Shown here: positions 16,891-25,198 of the stretch, one piece after another
How the letters are laid out: each line of letters opens with the position of its first letter
Position numbering within the stretch: position 1 is the first letter of the stretch
DNA from: JAXLRU01 sp046330935
Lineage (GTDB): Bacteria > Actinomycetota > Actinomycetes > Actinomycetales > Kineosporiaceae
DNA: 64,000 bases
NCBI GenBank assembly: GCA_046330935.1
Contig: JAXLRU010000006.1
Location: 1 to 64,000 of the forward strand
Direction of reading: 5' to 3'
Notes under the pieces: generated by a model
What the model was told of the DNA's origin: nothing
The model's database searches: none
What the model saw: the letters and a program-made list of their open reading frames with translations, nothing else
Translations under genes and position numbers: made by a program

Positions 16891-18029
16891 AGGTCCTCGT
16901 CGTCACGGTCGTGCACGACCCGAGCGACGCCCGGATCCGGTTCCGCCAGATCCCCGCGCTGCTGCGGGCCGGCGCCGAGGTCACTTACGCCGCGCCGTTC
17001 ACCGCCTACGGCCGCACGGCACCCGAGGGCGTCCGCGCGCTCGACGTGCCCCGCGCCCGCGGACGCCGGCGCGGTCGCGCGGTGCGGGCCGCGCGGGCCC
17101 TGGTGCGGGCCGAGGGTCCCCGCCACGACGTCGTCCTGGTCCACGACCCCGAGCTGCTGCTCGCCCTCGCGCCGCTGACCCGCGGCCGCGCCCGTCGCCG
17201 GGACGGCGGGGTGCCCGCCGGGCGTCCCGTGCTCGTGTGGGACGTGCACGAGGACACCGCCGCCGCGCTGGGCATGCGCGGCTGGCTGCCCGCCCCGCTG
17301 CGCCCGCTGGCCGCGCGGGCGGTCGTCCTGGCCGAGCGCTGGGCCGAGCGCCACGTGCAGCTGCTGCTCGCGGAGTACTCCTACCAGGAGCGCTTCTCCC
17401 GCACGATCCCCGTGGTGCCCAACAGCACGCTCGTCCCGCAGGCCCAGCCGTCCCCGCCCGGAACCGATCGGGTCGTCTACCTGGGCCGGATCACGGGTGC
17501 CCGCGGCGGGGAGGACCTCGCCGAGCTCGGCCGCGCGCTGGCCGGCAGCGGCATCCGGGTCGAGCTGATCGGCAACGCCGACGCCGAGGTGGCGGGCGCG
17601 ATCGCGGCCGCGCACGAGGCCGGCTGGGTGCACCACCACGGTTTCGTGCCCAACGACGAGGCCCTCGCGCTGCTCGACGGCGCGTGCGCGGGCATCTCGC
17701 TGCTGCACGACGAGCCGAACTACGCGTGGTCGCGGGTCACGAAGCTGATGGAGTACATGGCCTACGGCCTGCCGGTGGTGTCCACCGCCAACCCCGCCTC
17801 GGTGGAGCTCCTGCAGAAGTACGACGCCGGCGTCGTCGTCCCGTTCGGCACCCCCGCCGAGGTGGGCGCGGCCGCGGCCGAGCAGGTCCGGCGCCTGGCC
17901 GCCGACGACGAGCTGCGGCAGCGGCTGGCCGCCAACGGCCGCCGGGCCGCGGTGGAGGACCTCGACTGGACCCGCGACGGCGAGGCGTTCGCCGCCACCC
18001 TTCAGGGCTGGGTCGACGGCGCCGTCTGA
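16887..18029 (+). CDS. GT4 family glycosyltransferase
   Basis: 380 residues of GT-B fold. The N-terminal domain begins VKVLVVTVVHDPSDARI and contains VWDVHEDTAAALG. The C-terminal domain has VYLGRITGARGGEDL and the KLMEYMAYGLPVVST stretch, where GT4 enzymes hold the donor-binding acidic residues. GTG start overlaps the ATPase stop by 4 nt, so the gene is translationally coupled to the exporter and most likely builds its substrate. The last 28 nt overlap the 3' end of the convergent GT2 gene. Donor sugar unknown. Confidence 0.83.
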   Translation: MKVLVVTVVHDPSDARIRFRQIPALLRAGAEVTYAAPFTAYGRTAPEGVRALDVPRARGRRRGRAVRAARALVRAEGPRHDVVLVHDPELLLALAPLTRGRARRRDGGVPAGRPVLVWDVHEDTAAALGMRGWLPAPLRPLAARAVVLAERWAERHVQLLLAEYSYQERFSRTIPVVPNSTLVPQAQPSPPGTDRVVYLGRITGARGGEDLAELGRALAGSGIRVELIGNADAEVAGAIAAAHEAGWVHHHGFVPNDEALALLDGACAGISLLHDEPNYAWSRVTKLMEYMAYGLPVVSTANPASVELLQKYDAGVVVPFGTPAEVGAAAAEQVRRLAADDELRQRLAANGRRAAVEDLDWTRDGEAFAATLQGWVDGAV

Positions 18030-19075
18030 GCGGCCGGCACCGACCGGTCCGCGGCACCGCGGGCGAGCCTGCGCGGGCTGGTGAGGAAGCCCCAGCCCCA
18101 GCTGAGGTGCATGGTCACGAGGACGCCCGGCACAGCCGCGCGGGAGCGCCAGGACAGGCCGCGCCCGACCAGCACGCTCGCCCCGAGGACGCCGGCCAGG
18201 TAGCCGGCCGGGAGCACCAGGGCGGGCCACCAGAACAGGCCGGCGACGGCTCCCCCGGCGACGGCGATCACCACGGCCGGGGGGGTGAGGTAGCGCAGGT
18301 TGGCCGTGCCCGGATGGGTGCGCATGACCACGCGCCGCCAGCGCCCGTAGTGGCGGTACTGCCGGGCGAGCGCGGCGAGCGTGCGGCGGGGGCGGTAGGA
18401 GACGCGCATGGCGGGCTGGAACCAGACCAGCCCCCCGGTGCGCCGGATCCGCAGGTTCATCTCCCAGTCCTGCGCGCGCAGGAAGTGGTCGTCGTACCCG
18501 CCGACCCGCTCCAGCGCGCTGCGCCGGAACGCGCCGAGGTACACGGTGTCGGCGGGGCCCTCCTCACCACCGGTGTGGAACGAGGCGCCGCCCACGCCGA
18601 ACGGGCTGGTCATGGCGGCGGCGACGGCCTTCTCGAACGCCGTGACGCCCTCGGCCGCCATGATCCCGCCGACGTTGTCGGCGCCCGTGCGCGACAGGGT
18701 CTCCACCGCGGTGCGGACGTAGTCGCGCGGCAGGTGGGCGTGCCCGTCGACCCGCACCACGACGGGGAAGCGCGACGCGGCGACGGCGGCGTTGAGGCCC
18801 GACGGGGTCGCGCCGGTCGGCGAGGGGTTGCGCACCGAGCGCACCCGCGGATCGCCCGCGGCGAGCTCGGCGACGATCGTGTCGGTGCGGTCCGTCGAGG
18901 GCCCGAGCGCGACGACGAGCTCCAGCTGCCCGGCATGGTCCTGGTCGAGGGCGTCGGCGATCGCGGACGCGACGTGGCGCTCCTCGTTCAGCACGCACAG
19001 GACGATGCTCACGGGGACGTCGGCGGCCAGCGGCGCGGCGGGCGCGGGGACGGCCGGCGGGGTGGGGTCGGTCAT
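18002..19075 (-). CDS. Membrane-anchored GT2 glycosyltransferase (ExoA-like)
   Basis: 357 residues. The GT2 domain begins at residue 22 (VSIVLCVLNEE). The metal-site region reads VVRVDGHAHLP, with Asp-Gly-His in place of a classical DxD, as in ExoA-type succinoglycan glucosyltransferases. RAQDWEMNLRIRRTGG is the usual acceptor/base motif (here QDWE). Three hydrophobic segments after about residue 275 anchor the C-terminus. Start is ATG at 19075, 9 nt after a TACCCT box, divergent from rfbC. A role in adding a sugar to a lipid-linked repeat unit is inferred. Confidence 0.8.
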   Translation of the reverse strand: MTDPTPPAVPAPAAPLAADVPVSIVLCVLNEERHVASAIADALDQDHAGQLELVVALGPSTDRTDTIVAELAAGDPRVRSVRNPSPTGATPSGLNAAVAASRFPVVVRVDGHAHLPRDYVRTAVETLSRTGADNVGGIMAAEGVTAFEKAVAAAMTSPFGVGGASFHTGGEEGPADTVYLGAFRRSALERVGGYDDHFLRAQDWEMNLRIRRTGGLVWFQPAMRVSYRPRRTLAALARQYRHYGRWRRVVMRTHPGTANLRYLTPPAVVIAVAGGAVAGLFWWPALVLPAGYLAGVLGASVLVGRGLSWRSRAAVPGVLVTMHLSWGWGFLTSPRRLARGAADRSVPAAQTAPSTQP

Positions 19076-19084
19076 GACCCGGCC

Positions 19085-19090
19085 AGGGTA
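19085..19090 (-). promoter_or_regulatory. Probable -10 box TACCCT (GT2 gene)
   Basis: Minus-strand TACCCT is followed by 9 nt and the ATG at 19075. It mirrors an identical box for the divergent rfbC 42 nt away. Confidence 0.5.
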
Positions 19091-19131
19091 GCCGTGCGCG
19101 GATCCGCCCGAGGAGCAGGTGGGGGTGGCAC

Positions 19132-19137
19132 TACCCT
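19132..19137 (+). promoter_or_regulatory. Probable -10 box TACCCT (rfbC)
   Basis: TACCCT is followed by 7 nt and the GTG start of rfbC at 19145, implying a leaderless mRNA. Confidence 0.55.
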
Positions 19138-19144
19138 GAGGCCC

Positions 19145-19747
19145 GTGCAGATCCGTGAACTCGCCGTCCCCGACGCCTACGCCCTCGTCCCCCGCCAGTT
19201 CGGCGACGACCGCGGGGTGTTCCTGGAGTGGTACCGCCACGAGGCCCTGGCCGAGGCCGTGGGGCACAAGCTCGACCTGGCGCAGGCGAACTGCTCGGTG
19301 TCGAAGGCCGGCACGGTCCGCGGCATCCACTACGCCGACGTCCCGCCCAGCCAGGCGAAGTACGTGACGTGCGTGCGCGGGGCGGTCCTCGACGTCATCG
19401 TCGACATCCGGGTCGGCTCGCCCACCTTCGGCACCTGGGACGCCGTGCGCCTGGACGAGACCGAGCGGGCGGCGGTGTACCTGTCCGAGGGCCTCGGCCA
19501 CGCCTTCATGGCGCTCACGGACGACGCCACCGTCGTCTACCTGTGCAGCTCGGTGTACAACCCGACCGGGGAGCACGGGATCACCCCGCTGGACCCGCAG
19601 GTGGGCGTGGAGTGGCCGGAGGGGCACACCCCGCTGCTGTCCCCCAAGGACGAGGCGGCGCCGACGCTCGCCGAGGCCGCCGCCGCAGGCGCACTGCCCG
19701 ACTACGCCGCGTGCCAGGCCTACTACGCGAGCCTCCGTCAGGGGTGA
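19145..19747 (+). CDS. rfbC: dTDP-4-dehydrorhamnose 3,5-epimerase
   Basis: Third step of dTDP-L-rhamnose synthesis. 200 residues, the normal size of this cupin-fold enzyme. Motifs: DDRGVFLEWYRHE, QANCSVSKAGTVRGIHY (with the active-site His), QAKYVTCVRGAVLDVIVDIR, and GLGHAFMALTDDATVVYLC. The GTG start is taken because the N-terminus VQIRELAVPDAY aligns with the family and a -10 box lies 7 nt before it. rfbA follows 52 nt later with its own -10 box. Confidence 0.95.
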   Translation: MQIRELAVPDAYALVPRQFGDDRGVFLEWYRHEALAEAVGHKLDLAQANCSVSKAGTVRGIHYADVPPSQAKYVTCVRGAVLDVIVDIRVGSPTFGTWDAVRLDETERAAVYLSEGLGHAFMALTDDATVVYLCSSVYNPTGEHGITPLDPQVGVEWPEGHTPLLSPKDEAAPTLAEAAAAGALPDYAACQAYYASLRQG

Positions 19748-19785
19748 CCCTTCGCGAACGGCCGCAGCGCAGCGTGCCGCCGGTG

Positions 19786-19791
19786 TAGCGT
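19786..19791 (+). promoter_or_regulatory. Probable -10 box TAGCGT (rfbA)
   Basis: TAGCGT is followed by 8 nt and the ATG at 19800. It suggests rfbA has its own promoter besides read-through from rfbC. Confidence 0.5.
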
Positions 19792-19799
19792 CGGCCGTC

Positions 19800-20684
19800 A
19801 TGCGTGGGATCATTCTCGCCGGCGGGACCGGCACTCGTCTGCACCCGATCACCAAGGGCATCAGCAAGCAGCTGATGCCGGTGTACGACAAGCCGATGAT
19901 CTACTACCCGCTGTCGACCCTGATGATGGCGGGCATCCGCGAGATCCTCGTCATCACCACCCCCGAGGACTCCCCCCAGTTCCAGCGCCTGCTCGGCGAC
20001 GGCAAGGAGCTGGGGATGCGGATCGAGTACGCGGTGCAGCCGCGCCCCGAGGGGCTGGCGCAGGCGTTCCTGATCGGCGAGGAGTTCATCGACGGCGACT
20101 CCTGCGCCCTGGCACTCGGGGACAACATCTTCTACGGCTCCGGCCTGGGCACCGCCCTCAAGCGCAACACCGACCTCGTGGGCGGGCAGGTCTTCGCCTA
20201 CCAGGTCAGCGACCCCACGGCTTACGGCGTCGTCGAGTTCGGTGCCGACGGCAGGGTGCTGTCCATCGAGGAGAAGCCCGCGCAGCCGCGCAGCGACTTC
20301 GCCGTCCCGGGCCTGTACTTCTACGACAACGACGTGGTCGAGATCGCCAAGGCGATCACCCCCAGCGCCCGCGGCGAGCTGGAGATCACGGCGGTCAACG
20401 AGGAGTACCTGCGGCGCGGCACCCTGCACGTGACGGTCCTCGACCGTGGCACCGCGTGGCTCGACACCGGCACGTTCGAGTCGATGATGGACGCCGCGGT
20501 GTTCGTGCAGGCGATCGAGGCCCGCCAGGGCCTCAAGATCGGTTGCATCGAGGAGGTCGCCTGGCGTGAGGGCTGGATCGACGACGACCAGCTCCTGGAG
20601 CTCGGCTCCGGCCTGGCCAAGAGCGGCTACGGCGACTACCTGACCCGCCTCGTCACCCGCAAGCGCGCCCTCGCCGCGCGCTGA
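19800..20684 (+). CDS. rfbA: Glucose-1-phosphate thymidylyltransferase
   Basis: First step of dTDP-rhamnose synthesis: dTTP plus glucose-1-phosphate to dTDP-glucose. 294 residues. The N-terminus MRGIILAGGTGTRLHPIT is the nucleotidyltransferase G-rich loop, followed by KGISKQLMPVYDKPMIYYP. LALGDNIFYGSGL carries the metal-binding Asp, and VVEFGADGRVLSIEEKP is the sugar-binding part. All are diagnostic of RmlA. With rfbB, rfbC and rfbD the pathway is complete within 12 kb, although split into three transcription units. Confidence 0.96.
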   Translation: MRGIILAGGTGTRLHPITKGISKQLMPVYDKPMIYYPLSTLMMAGIREILVITTPEDSPQFQRLLGDGKELGMRIEYAVQPRPEGLAQAFLIGEEFIDGDSCALALGDNIFYGSGLGTALKRNTDLVGGQVFAYQVSDPTAYGVVEFGADGRVLSIEEKPAQPRSDFAVPGLYFYDNDVVEIAKAITPSARGELEITAVNEEYLRRGTLHVTVLDRGTAWLDTGTFESMMDAAVFVQAIEARQGLKIGCIEEVAWREGWIDDDQLLELGSGLAKSGYGDYLTRLVTRKRALAAR

Positions 20685-20692
20685 CCCGCCTC

Positions 20693-20725
20693 GTGAGCCC
20701 GGCACCCGACGGGTGCCGGGCTCAC
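20693..20725. terminator. Terminator hairpin between rfbA and the convergent unit
   Basis: Perfect 15-bp stem (20693-20707 with 20711-20725) and 3-nt loop, 8 nt after the rfbA stop; it overlaps the last codons of the convergent gene. Confidence 0.85.
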
Positions 20726-21324
20726 CCGCGCGCTGGGGCGTCCAGCTTGCGTTCGGCCCAGCCGACGACGCGGCGGCGCCACCGGGAGGGGGCGCTGAGC
20801 GGCGGCACCCGCAGGCCCTCCCGCAGCGCCTCCTCGCCGAGCTCGGCGATCCCCCCGGGCGGCACGCGCAGCACGGTCGACGTCGCGTACTGGCGGCACA
20901 GCAGCGCCAGGCGCGCCCCGACGTGGTCCTGCCACGGCCCCCGCCCCCCGTGGGCGGGCCAGTCCTGCTCCGGCACGACGTGGTCGAACGGCAACCCGGC
21001 CTGCCTCGCCGGCGCGAAGTGCGGCCGGTCCAGCAGCAGCAGCGGGCGCACCGCGGGCACCCCGGGGCGACGCCCCGCGACGACGTCGGCGAGGACCTCG
21101 ACGGTGGCGGCCACGGCCTCGGGCTGCGCACCGAGCAGGACGACGACGACGACGGGCAGCTCGTCGGCCGGCGCGGGCGTCGGCAGGCGCCCGGCGCGCA
21201 GACCCGGCGGCGGCACGTGGGCGGCCGCGAAGACCCGCCCCACGCCCTGCCCGATCGCCGCACGCAGCCCCAGCGCCGTGGTGACCCTGGCCAGCCCGCG
21301 GCGGACGCTCGACACCGCGCTCAT
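20722..21324 (-). CDS. Uncharacterised protein coupled to a GT-B glycosyltransferase
   Basis: 200-residue protein I do not recognise. The N-terminal 30 residues are basic (SSVRRGLARVTTALGLR). A hydrophobic beta strand follows (ELPVVVVVLLGAQPEAV, about residues 71-87), and a VLRVPPGGIAELGEEALR stretch lies near residue 160. There is no clear signal peptide or membrane span. The ATG overlaps the stop of the upstream MurG-like gene (ATGA), so the two proteins are made together. It could be an accessory subunit or a degenerate transferase; that is inference only from coupling. Confidence 0.6.
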   Translation of the reverse strand: MSAVSSVRRGLARVTTALGLRAAIGQGVGRVFAAAHVPPPGLRAGRLPTPAPADELPVVVVVLLGAQPEAVAATVEVLADVVAGRRPGVPAVRPLLLLDRPHFAPARQAGLPFDHVVPEQDWPAHGGRGPWQDHVGARLALLCRQYATSTVLRVPPGGIAELGEEALREGLRVPPLSAPSRWRRRVVGWAERKLDAPARG

Positions 21325-22430
21325 CGCGACCCCCCGGTGGCCGCCGAGGGCAGCAGCCCTTCGACCGCGGCCATCGCCGCCGCGGCGCCGTTGGGCTGGG
21401 CGATCTCGGCGCAGCGTCGCCGCAGCGCGGCCCGCGCGCCTGCGTCCAGCAGGACGTCGAGCGCCTCGGCCACCCCGTCGGCGTCGGTCCTGCGCAGGTG
21501 CACGGCGGCCCCCTCCCGCGCCGCCCACGCCGCGCGGGCCCCCTGGTCGTCGAGCTGGCGCGGCTTGGCGACGAACGCCGTCGGCACCCCCGACTGCAGG
21601 AACTCGTGGAAGGTGTTGTAGCCGGCGGCCGAGACCGCGAGGTCGACGGCGCGCAGGTAGCGGGCGAGCGGGTAGAGCGCCACGGAGCGCACGCGGCCAC
21701 CGAAGGCGTCGACCTGTGCCGAGATCATCGGACGGGTGAGCAGCACCTGGAGATCGGGGTCGGCCAGCAGCCGGTTCAGGACGAGGCCCACGGCGGAGTC
21801 CCGGTCGTCGATCGCACCGCCCCCGAACGTGACGAGCGCGGTGGGCCGGGTGGGATCGACGCCGAGCGCTGCGGCGGCCTCCTCGCGGGACACCTGCTCG
21901 GCGGGGTCGAGCAGCGTGATCGGGCCCACCGGCACGGCGTCCCCCCGGCCGCGGGTGAGCCCGGGGTCGGCCTCGGCGGCCAGGTCGCCCGGCTCGATGA
22001 TCAGGTCGAACCGGCGCGCACGCGACAGCTGCACCCGACCCTTGCCCGCGAGCCACATGCCGCGGCGCGACCACACCAGCCGCAGGTCGCGCCGCTGCCG
22101 ACGGGCGTCGAGGACGGCGTCGTAGGGGAACGTGCCGTCGAAGACCAGGACGTCGGGGCGCAGGCGGTCCAGGACGTCACCGAGCCGGTCGCGCAGCTGC
22201 AGGTTCCACCGCCGCGGGCCGATGCCGAGGTCGTCCCGCGAGGGGATGTACTCCCACCGGAAGCCCTCGCCGCCCACGACGGGCACCGCGGAGGACATGG
22301 AGGCGAAGCTGACGTCGACGCCGGGGCTGCGCCGTCGCGCCATCGCCATCAGCCGGGTGAGGTGCCCCATGCCCGCGCCGTTGGAGCTGACCAGCAGCAC
22401 CCGCCCCTGCGGGGGCACGGTCGGGCTCAC
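21321..22430 (-). CDS. MurG/GT28-like glycosyltransferase
   Basis: 369 residues of GT-B fold. The N-terminus RVLLVSSNGAGMGHLTRLM has the glycine-rich GxGHLTR loop of MurG/GT28 enzymes. The C-terminal domain has VTFGGGAIDDRDS and the donor-binding stretch SAAGYNTFHEFLQSGVPTAFV. Likely role: cytoplasmic transfer of a nucleotide-activated sugar to a lipid-linked intermediate. Start is GTG at 22430 with GAGGAG about 4 nt upstream. Coupled by ATGA to the unknown gene downstream; the LCP gene lies upstream in the same direction. Confidence 0.8.
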   Translation of the reverse strand: MSPTVPPQGRVLLVSSNGAGMGHLTRLMAMARRRSPGVDVSFASMSSAVPVVGGEGFRWEYIPSRDDLGIGPRRWNLQLRDRLGDVLDRLRPDVLVFDGTFPYDAVLDARRQRRDLRLVWSRRGMWLAGKGRVQLSRARRFDLIIEPGDLAAEADPGLTRGRGDAVPVGPITLLDPAEQVSREEAAAALGVDPTRPTALVTFGGGAIDDRDSAVGLVLNRLLADPDLQVLLTRPMISAQVDAFGGRVRSVALYPLARYLRAVDLAVSAAGYNTFHEFLQSGVPTAFVAKPRQLDDQGARAAWAAREGAAVHLRRTDADGVAEALDVLLDAGARAALRRRCAEIAQPNGAAAAMAAVEGLLPSAATGGSR

Positions 22431-22510
22431 GCTTCTCCTCGGGGCAGGGCGGCGGGGTCTGGGACGCCGCGGCGGGCAGGGCGGCGCAGGGCGTCACCGT
22501 ACCGGACGGC

Positions 22511-24100
22511 TCAGGCCGAGCAGATGCCGCTGATGTCGTCGGTGCTCGCCGCGGGCCCGGTGCTCGTGGCCCCCGCCGACCCGCTCGCCGCGGCCCGGGG
22601 CTCGGGGGCACCGGCCGAGGGCTTCGCGACGCCCTGGGTGCGCGACGGCGTCCCGGCGTCGCCCGCCTTCGGGCTCGCCGCCTTCGGGCCCTTCCCCGCG
22701 CTGCCGTCGCCGCCGGCCGCCTTGCGCAGCGCGTCGGTGACGGCCGCCCGGACGACGGCCTGGTCGGGGCGGGCGGGCTGGATCAGCGGCGGGACGAACT
22801 GCACGCTGGACACCTTCTGCGAGCGCGCCCTGCCGGCCAGGGAGAGGAACCGCGACAGCTGGGACGCCGGGATGTCGGTGCTCACGACCTGCTTGCCCGC
22901 CGAGGCGATCGACTGGAAGTTCGCGAGCACCGTCGCGGGGTCGAGCTGCTGCAGCATCGCCGACATGACGCAGCGCTGCCGGGCCATGCGGGCGTAGTCG
23001 CTGGCCCCGTGCCGGGACCGGGCGAACCACAGCGCGTGGTACCCGTCGAGCGTGCGCGTGCCGGGTTCGATCCATCCCGTGACCCGAGACGTCCCGCCGC
23101 CGATCGGCACGCGCTGGCCGACGGTCAGCCTGACCCCGCCCACGGCGTCGATCAGGGAGCGGAAGCCGCGCAGGTCGATCAGCACGTAGTAGTTGACCTT
23201 GAGGCCGAGGACCCCCTCGACGGCTTCCTTCATCAGCTCCGCGCCCGGGTCCGCGACGCCGGGGAACTGCGAGCGGTGCTCGCTGCCCCACGTGTAGAGG
23301 GCGTTGAGCAGGCAGGTGTCGCCGCAGTTCCAGCCCTTCGGCAGGGCCGCCGCGGCCCGGCTGCCCGCGGGGAAGTTCACGTTCTCGAGGTTGCGGGGCA
23401 GGCTGAACAGCACGGTGCGGCCGCTGCGCGCGTCGATGCTCGCGAGCGTGATGGAGTCGGGTCGCAGGCCGATCCGGTCGGGCCCCGCGTCGCCGCCGAG
23501 CAGGAGCACGTTGAGCCGCCCGTCGGTGGCCGCGGCGGAGCCACCGCCCGCGAAGACGTCGGAGATGAGGCTGCCGGCGGCCCACGCCCGGCGGCCGACG
23601 GCGGCCGTCGGGAGCGCGGTGACCAGCACCAGCAGCGCGGCGAGGGCAGCGACGCCGCGCCGCGATCGCATCGGCAGCGAACGCACCTGGGCGAGCCGCC
23701 AGGCGTCGACGACGAGCACGGGCCAGGCGACGGCGAGCGCGAAGCACACCAGCGCTGCCAGCCACAGCACGGTCGGACGGGCGAGCAGCCAGACGGCCGC
23801 GGGCCGCGCGACGAGCGCGAGCACTCCCGCCAGCAGTAGCAGGGCGAGCACCCCCGCCCACACCCGCAGGGCCCACCGACCCACGCCCCGGCGCCCCGCC
23901 ACGAGCTGCGCGGACCCCGGCGCCACGAGCGTCAGGGCCAGCAGCGAGTAGGCGCGGCGCACCCGCATGGCGGGTCCGAGCGGGCGGGCGTCGGCCAGGG
24001 GCCGCAGGCGGGAGGGGGCCGGCTGCGCGGACACGGTCGGCGCGGCGGGTGCGGCGAGCAGCCGCGTCCCGGCCCCGCCGTCGTCGATCGTGCTCGGCAT
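22511..24100 (-). CDS. LytR-CpsA-Psr (LCP) family glycopolymer transferase
   Basis: 529 residues. LCP enzymes move lipid-linked glycopolymers onto peptidoglycan outside the membrane. About four membrane segments lie between residues 45 and 165, more than the usual one. The LCP domain runs from about 195: NVLLLGGDAG, then RPDSITLASID and SLPRNLENVNFP with the catalytic Arg/Asp residues, and later YHALWFARSRHGASDYARMARQ. The C-terminal 80 residues are Ala/Gly/Pro/Ser-rich and probably disordered. ATG at 24100 has GCAGG 9 nt upstream. The location among rhamnose and glycosyltransferase genes fits wall-polymer ligation. Confidence 0.9.
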   Translation of the reverse strand: MPSTIDDGGAGTRLLAAPAAPTVSAQPAPSRLRPLADARPLGPAMRVRRAYSLLALTLVAPGSAQLVAGRRGVGRWALRVWAGVLALLLLAGVLALVARPAAVWLLARPTVLWLAALVCFALAVAWPVLVVDAWRLAQVRSLPMRSRRGVAALAALLVLVTALPTAAVGRRAWAAGSLISDVFAGGGSAAATDGRLNVLLLGGDAGPDRIGLRPDSITLASIDARSGRTVLFSLPRNLENVNFPAGSRAAAALPKGWNCGDTCLLNALYTWGSEHRSQFPGVADPGAELMKEAVEGVLGLKVNYYVLIDLRGFRSLIDAVGGVRLTVGQRVPIGGGTSRVTGWIEPGTRTLDGYHALWFARSRHGASDYARMARQRCVMSAMLQQLDPATVLANFQSIASAGKQVVSTDIPASQLSRFLSLAGRARSQKVSSVQFVPPLIQPARPDQAVVRAAVTDALRKAAGGDGSAGKGPKAASPKAGDAGTPSRTQGVAKPSAGAPEPRAAASGSAGATSTGPAASTDDISGICSA

Positions 24101-24259
24101 GGGGGCCATCCTGCCGCCGTGGTCGTCGCGGACCTCGGACGCCGCCGCTGTACAGGCGTGTCGCGCCCCGCCGCGGTCGGCGTCGGCGTCGGTACGATTC
24201 CCGCTGCGCCCGTCGAGCGGGCCCGGCCTCAAGGGCCGCCGGTGGGTGGAGACGGGACA

Positions 24260-25198
24260 TTGCGCGTACTGACGGTGATGGCGCACTACGACGCGCTCGG
24301 CGAGCTCGCCCCGCATGCCCGGCGCCAGGTGGAGGCGCTCGCCGAGGTGTCCGACCGCCTGCTCGTCGTCTCGACGGCCGACCTGCGCGACCCGGCCGAC
24401 GTCGCCTTCCTCACCTCGCACGGCGAGCTGGTGCAGCGGGCCAACGAGGGCTACGACTTCTTCTCCTACAAGGTGGGCCTGGACGCCGTCCCGGACGCCG
24501 CCGACTACGACCTCGTCGTCGTCTGCAACGACAGCTACGTGGGGCCGCTGCGCCCCTACCGCCGGATCGTCGAGGAGATGCGCGAGCGTCCGGTCGACTT
24601 CTGGGGCCTGACGACGACCCGCCGGCGCGGCGAGCACGTCCAGAGCTACTTCGTCGCCTTCCGCCCGTGGGTGGTGCGCTCGGCCGCCTTCACGGGGTTC
24701 TGGTCGGCGATGACGCCCATCTCCGACCGTCGCGAGGTGATCACCCGCTACGAGCTGGGGCTGTCGGCGACCCTGCGGGCCGCGGGTTTCCGGGCGGGCG
24801 GCTACTTCGAGGAGACCGGGGCCGACCGCCGGCTCGCCCGGGCGCGGATGGCCTGGTGGGCGTGGCACGCCGCGTCGGCCCGCCCGGACATGCCGCGGCT
24901 GGCCACGTGGCGGCGGATGCGCAGGGAACCGTGGAACCCGGTCGCGGCGCTCGCCGACCGCGCGCTCGACGGCGGTCGCCTGCCGCTCGCGAAGATCGAC
25001 ACGTTCCGCTACGACCCGTTCCGGCTCGGTTCCGACGCGCTGCTGCGCGCCTGCGAGCGCGCGTTCCCGGAGGCGTTCGACGGCGTGCGCGACCACCTGG
25101 AGCGCACCGCCGCCCTGTACCCGCCGCGGCCGAAGGAGAGCGACGGCCCGACCGTCCCGCCGTGGCCGGTCCGCGCGACGATCGGGTACCCGCGGTGA
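24260..25198 (+). CDS. Rhamnan synthesis protein F family (RgpF-like)
   Basis: 312 residues of the RgpF family, first linked to streptococcal rhamnose-glucose polysaccharide. The N-terminus LRVLTVMAHYDALGELAPHARRQ and the central YDFFSYKVGLDAVPDAADYDLVVVCNDSYVGPL (cited as two adjoining stretches, about residues 68-100) match family patterns. TTG at 24260 is preferred: the stretch GGAGACGGGA lies just upstream, and the residues before it are non-coding in character. It overlaps the next glycosyltransferase by 4 nt (GTGA). A rhamnose-transfer role agrees with the rml genes nearby but is not proven. Confidence 0.8.
   Translation: MRVLTVMAHYDALGELAPHARRQVEALAEVSDRLLVVSTADLRDPADVAFLTSHGELVQRANEGYDFFSYKVGLDAVPDAADYDLVVVCNDSYVGPLRPYRRIVEEMRERPVDFWGLTTTRRRGEHVQSYFVAFRPWVVRSAAFTGFWSAMTPISDRREVITRYELGLSATLRAAGFRAGGYFEETGADRRLARARMAWWAWHAASARPDMPRLATWRRMRREPWNPVAALADRALDGGRLPLAKIDTFRYDPFRLGSDALLRACERAFPEAFDGVRDHLERTAALYPPRPKESDGPTVPPWPVRATIGYPR

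Noticed and set aside
24101..25096. Upstream in-frame extension of the LCP gene across the RgpF-like gene
   Set aside because: Antisense to a well-supported gene; the ATG at 24100 has a ribosome binding site and precedes the membrane spans.
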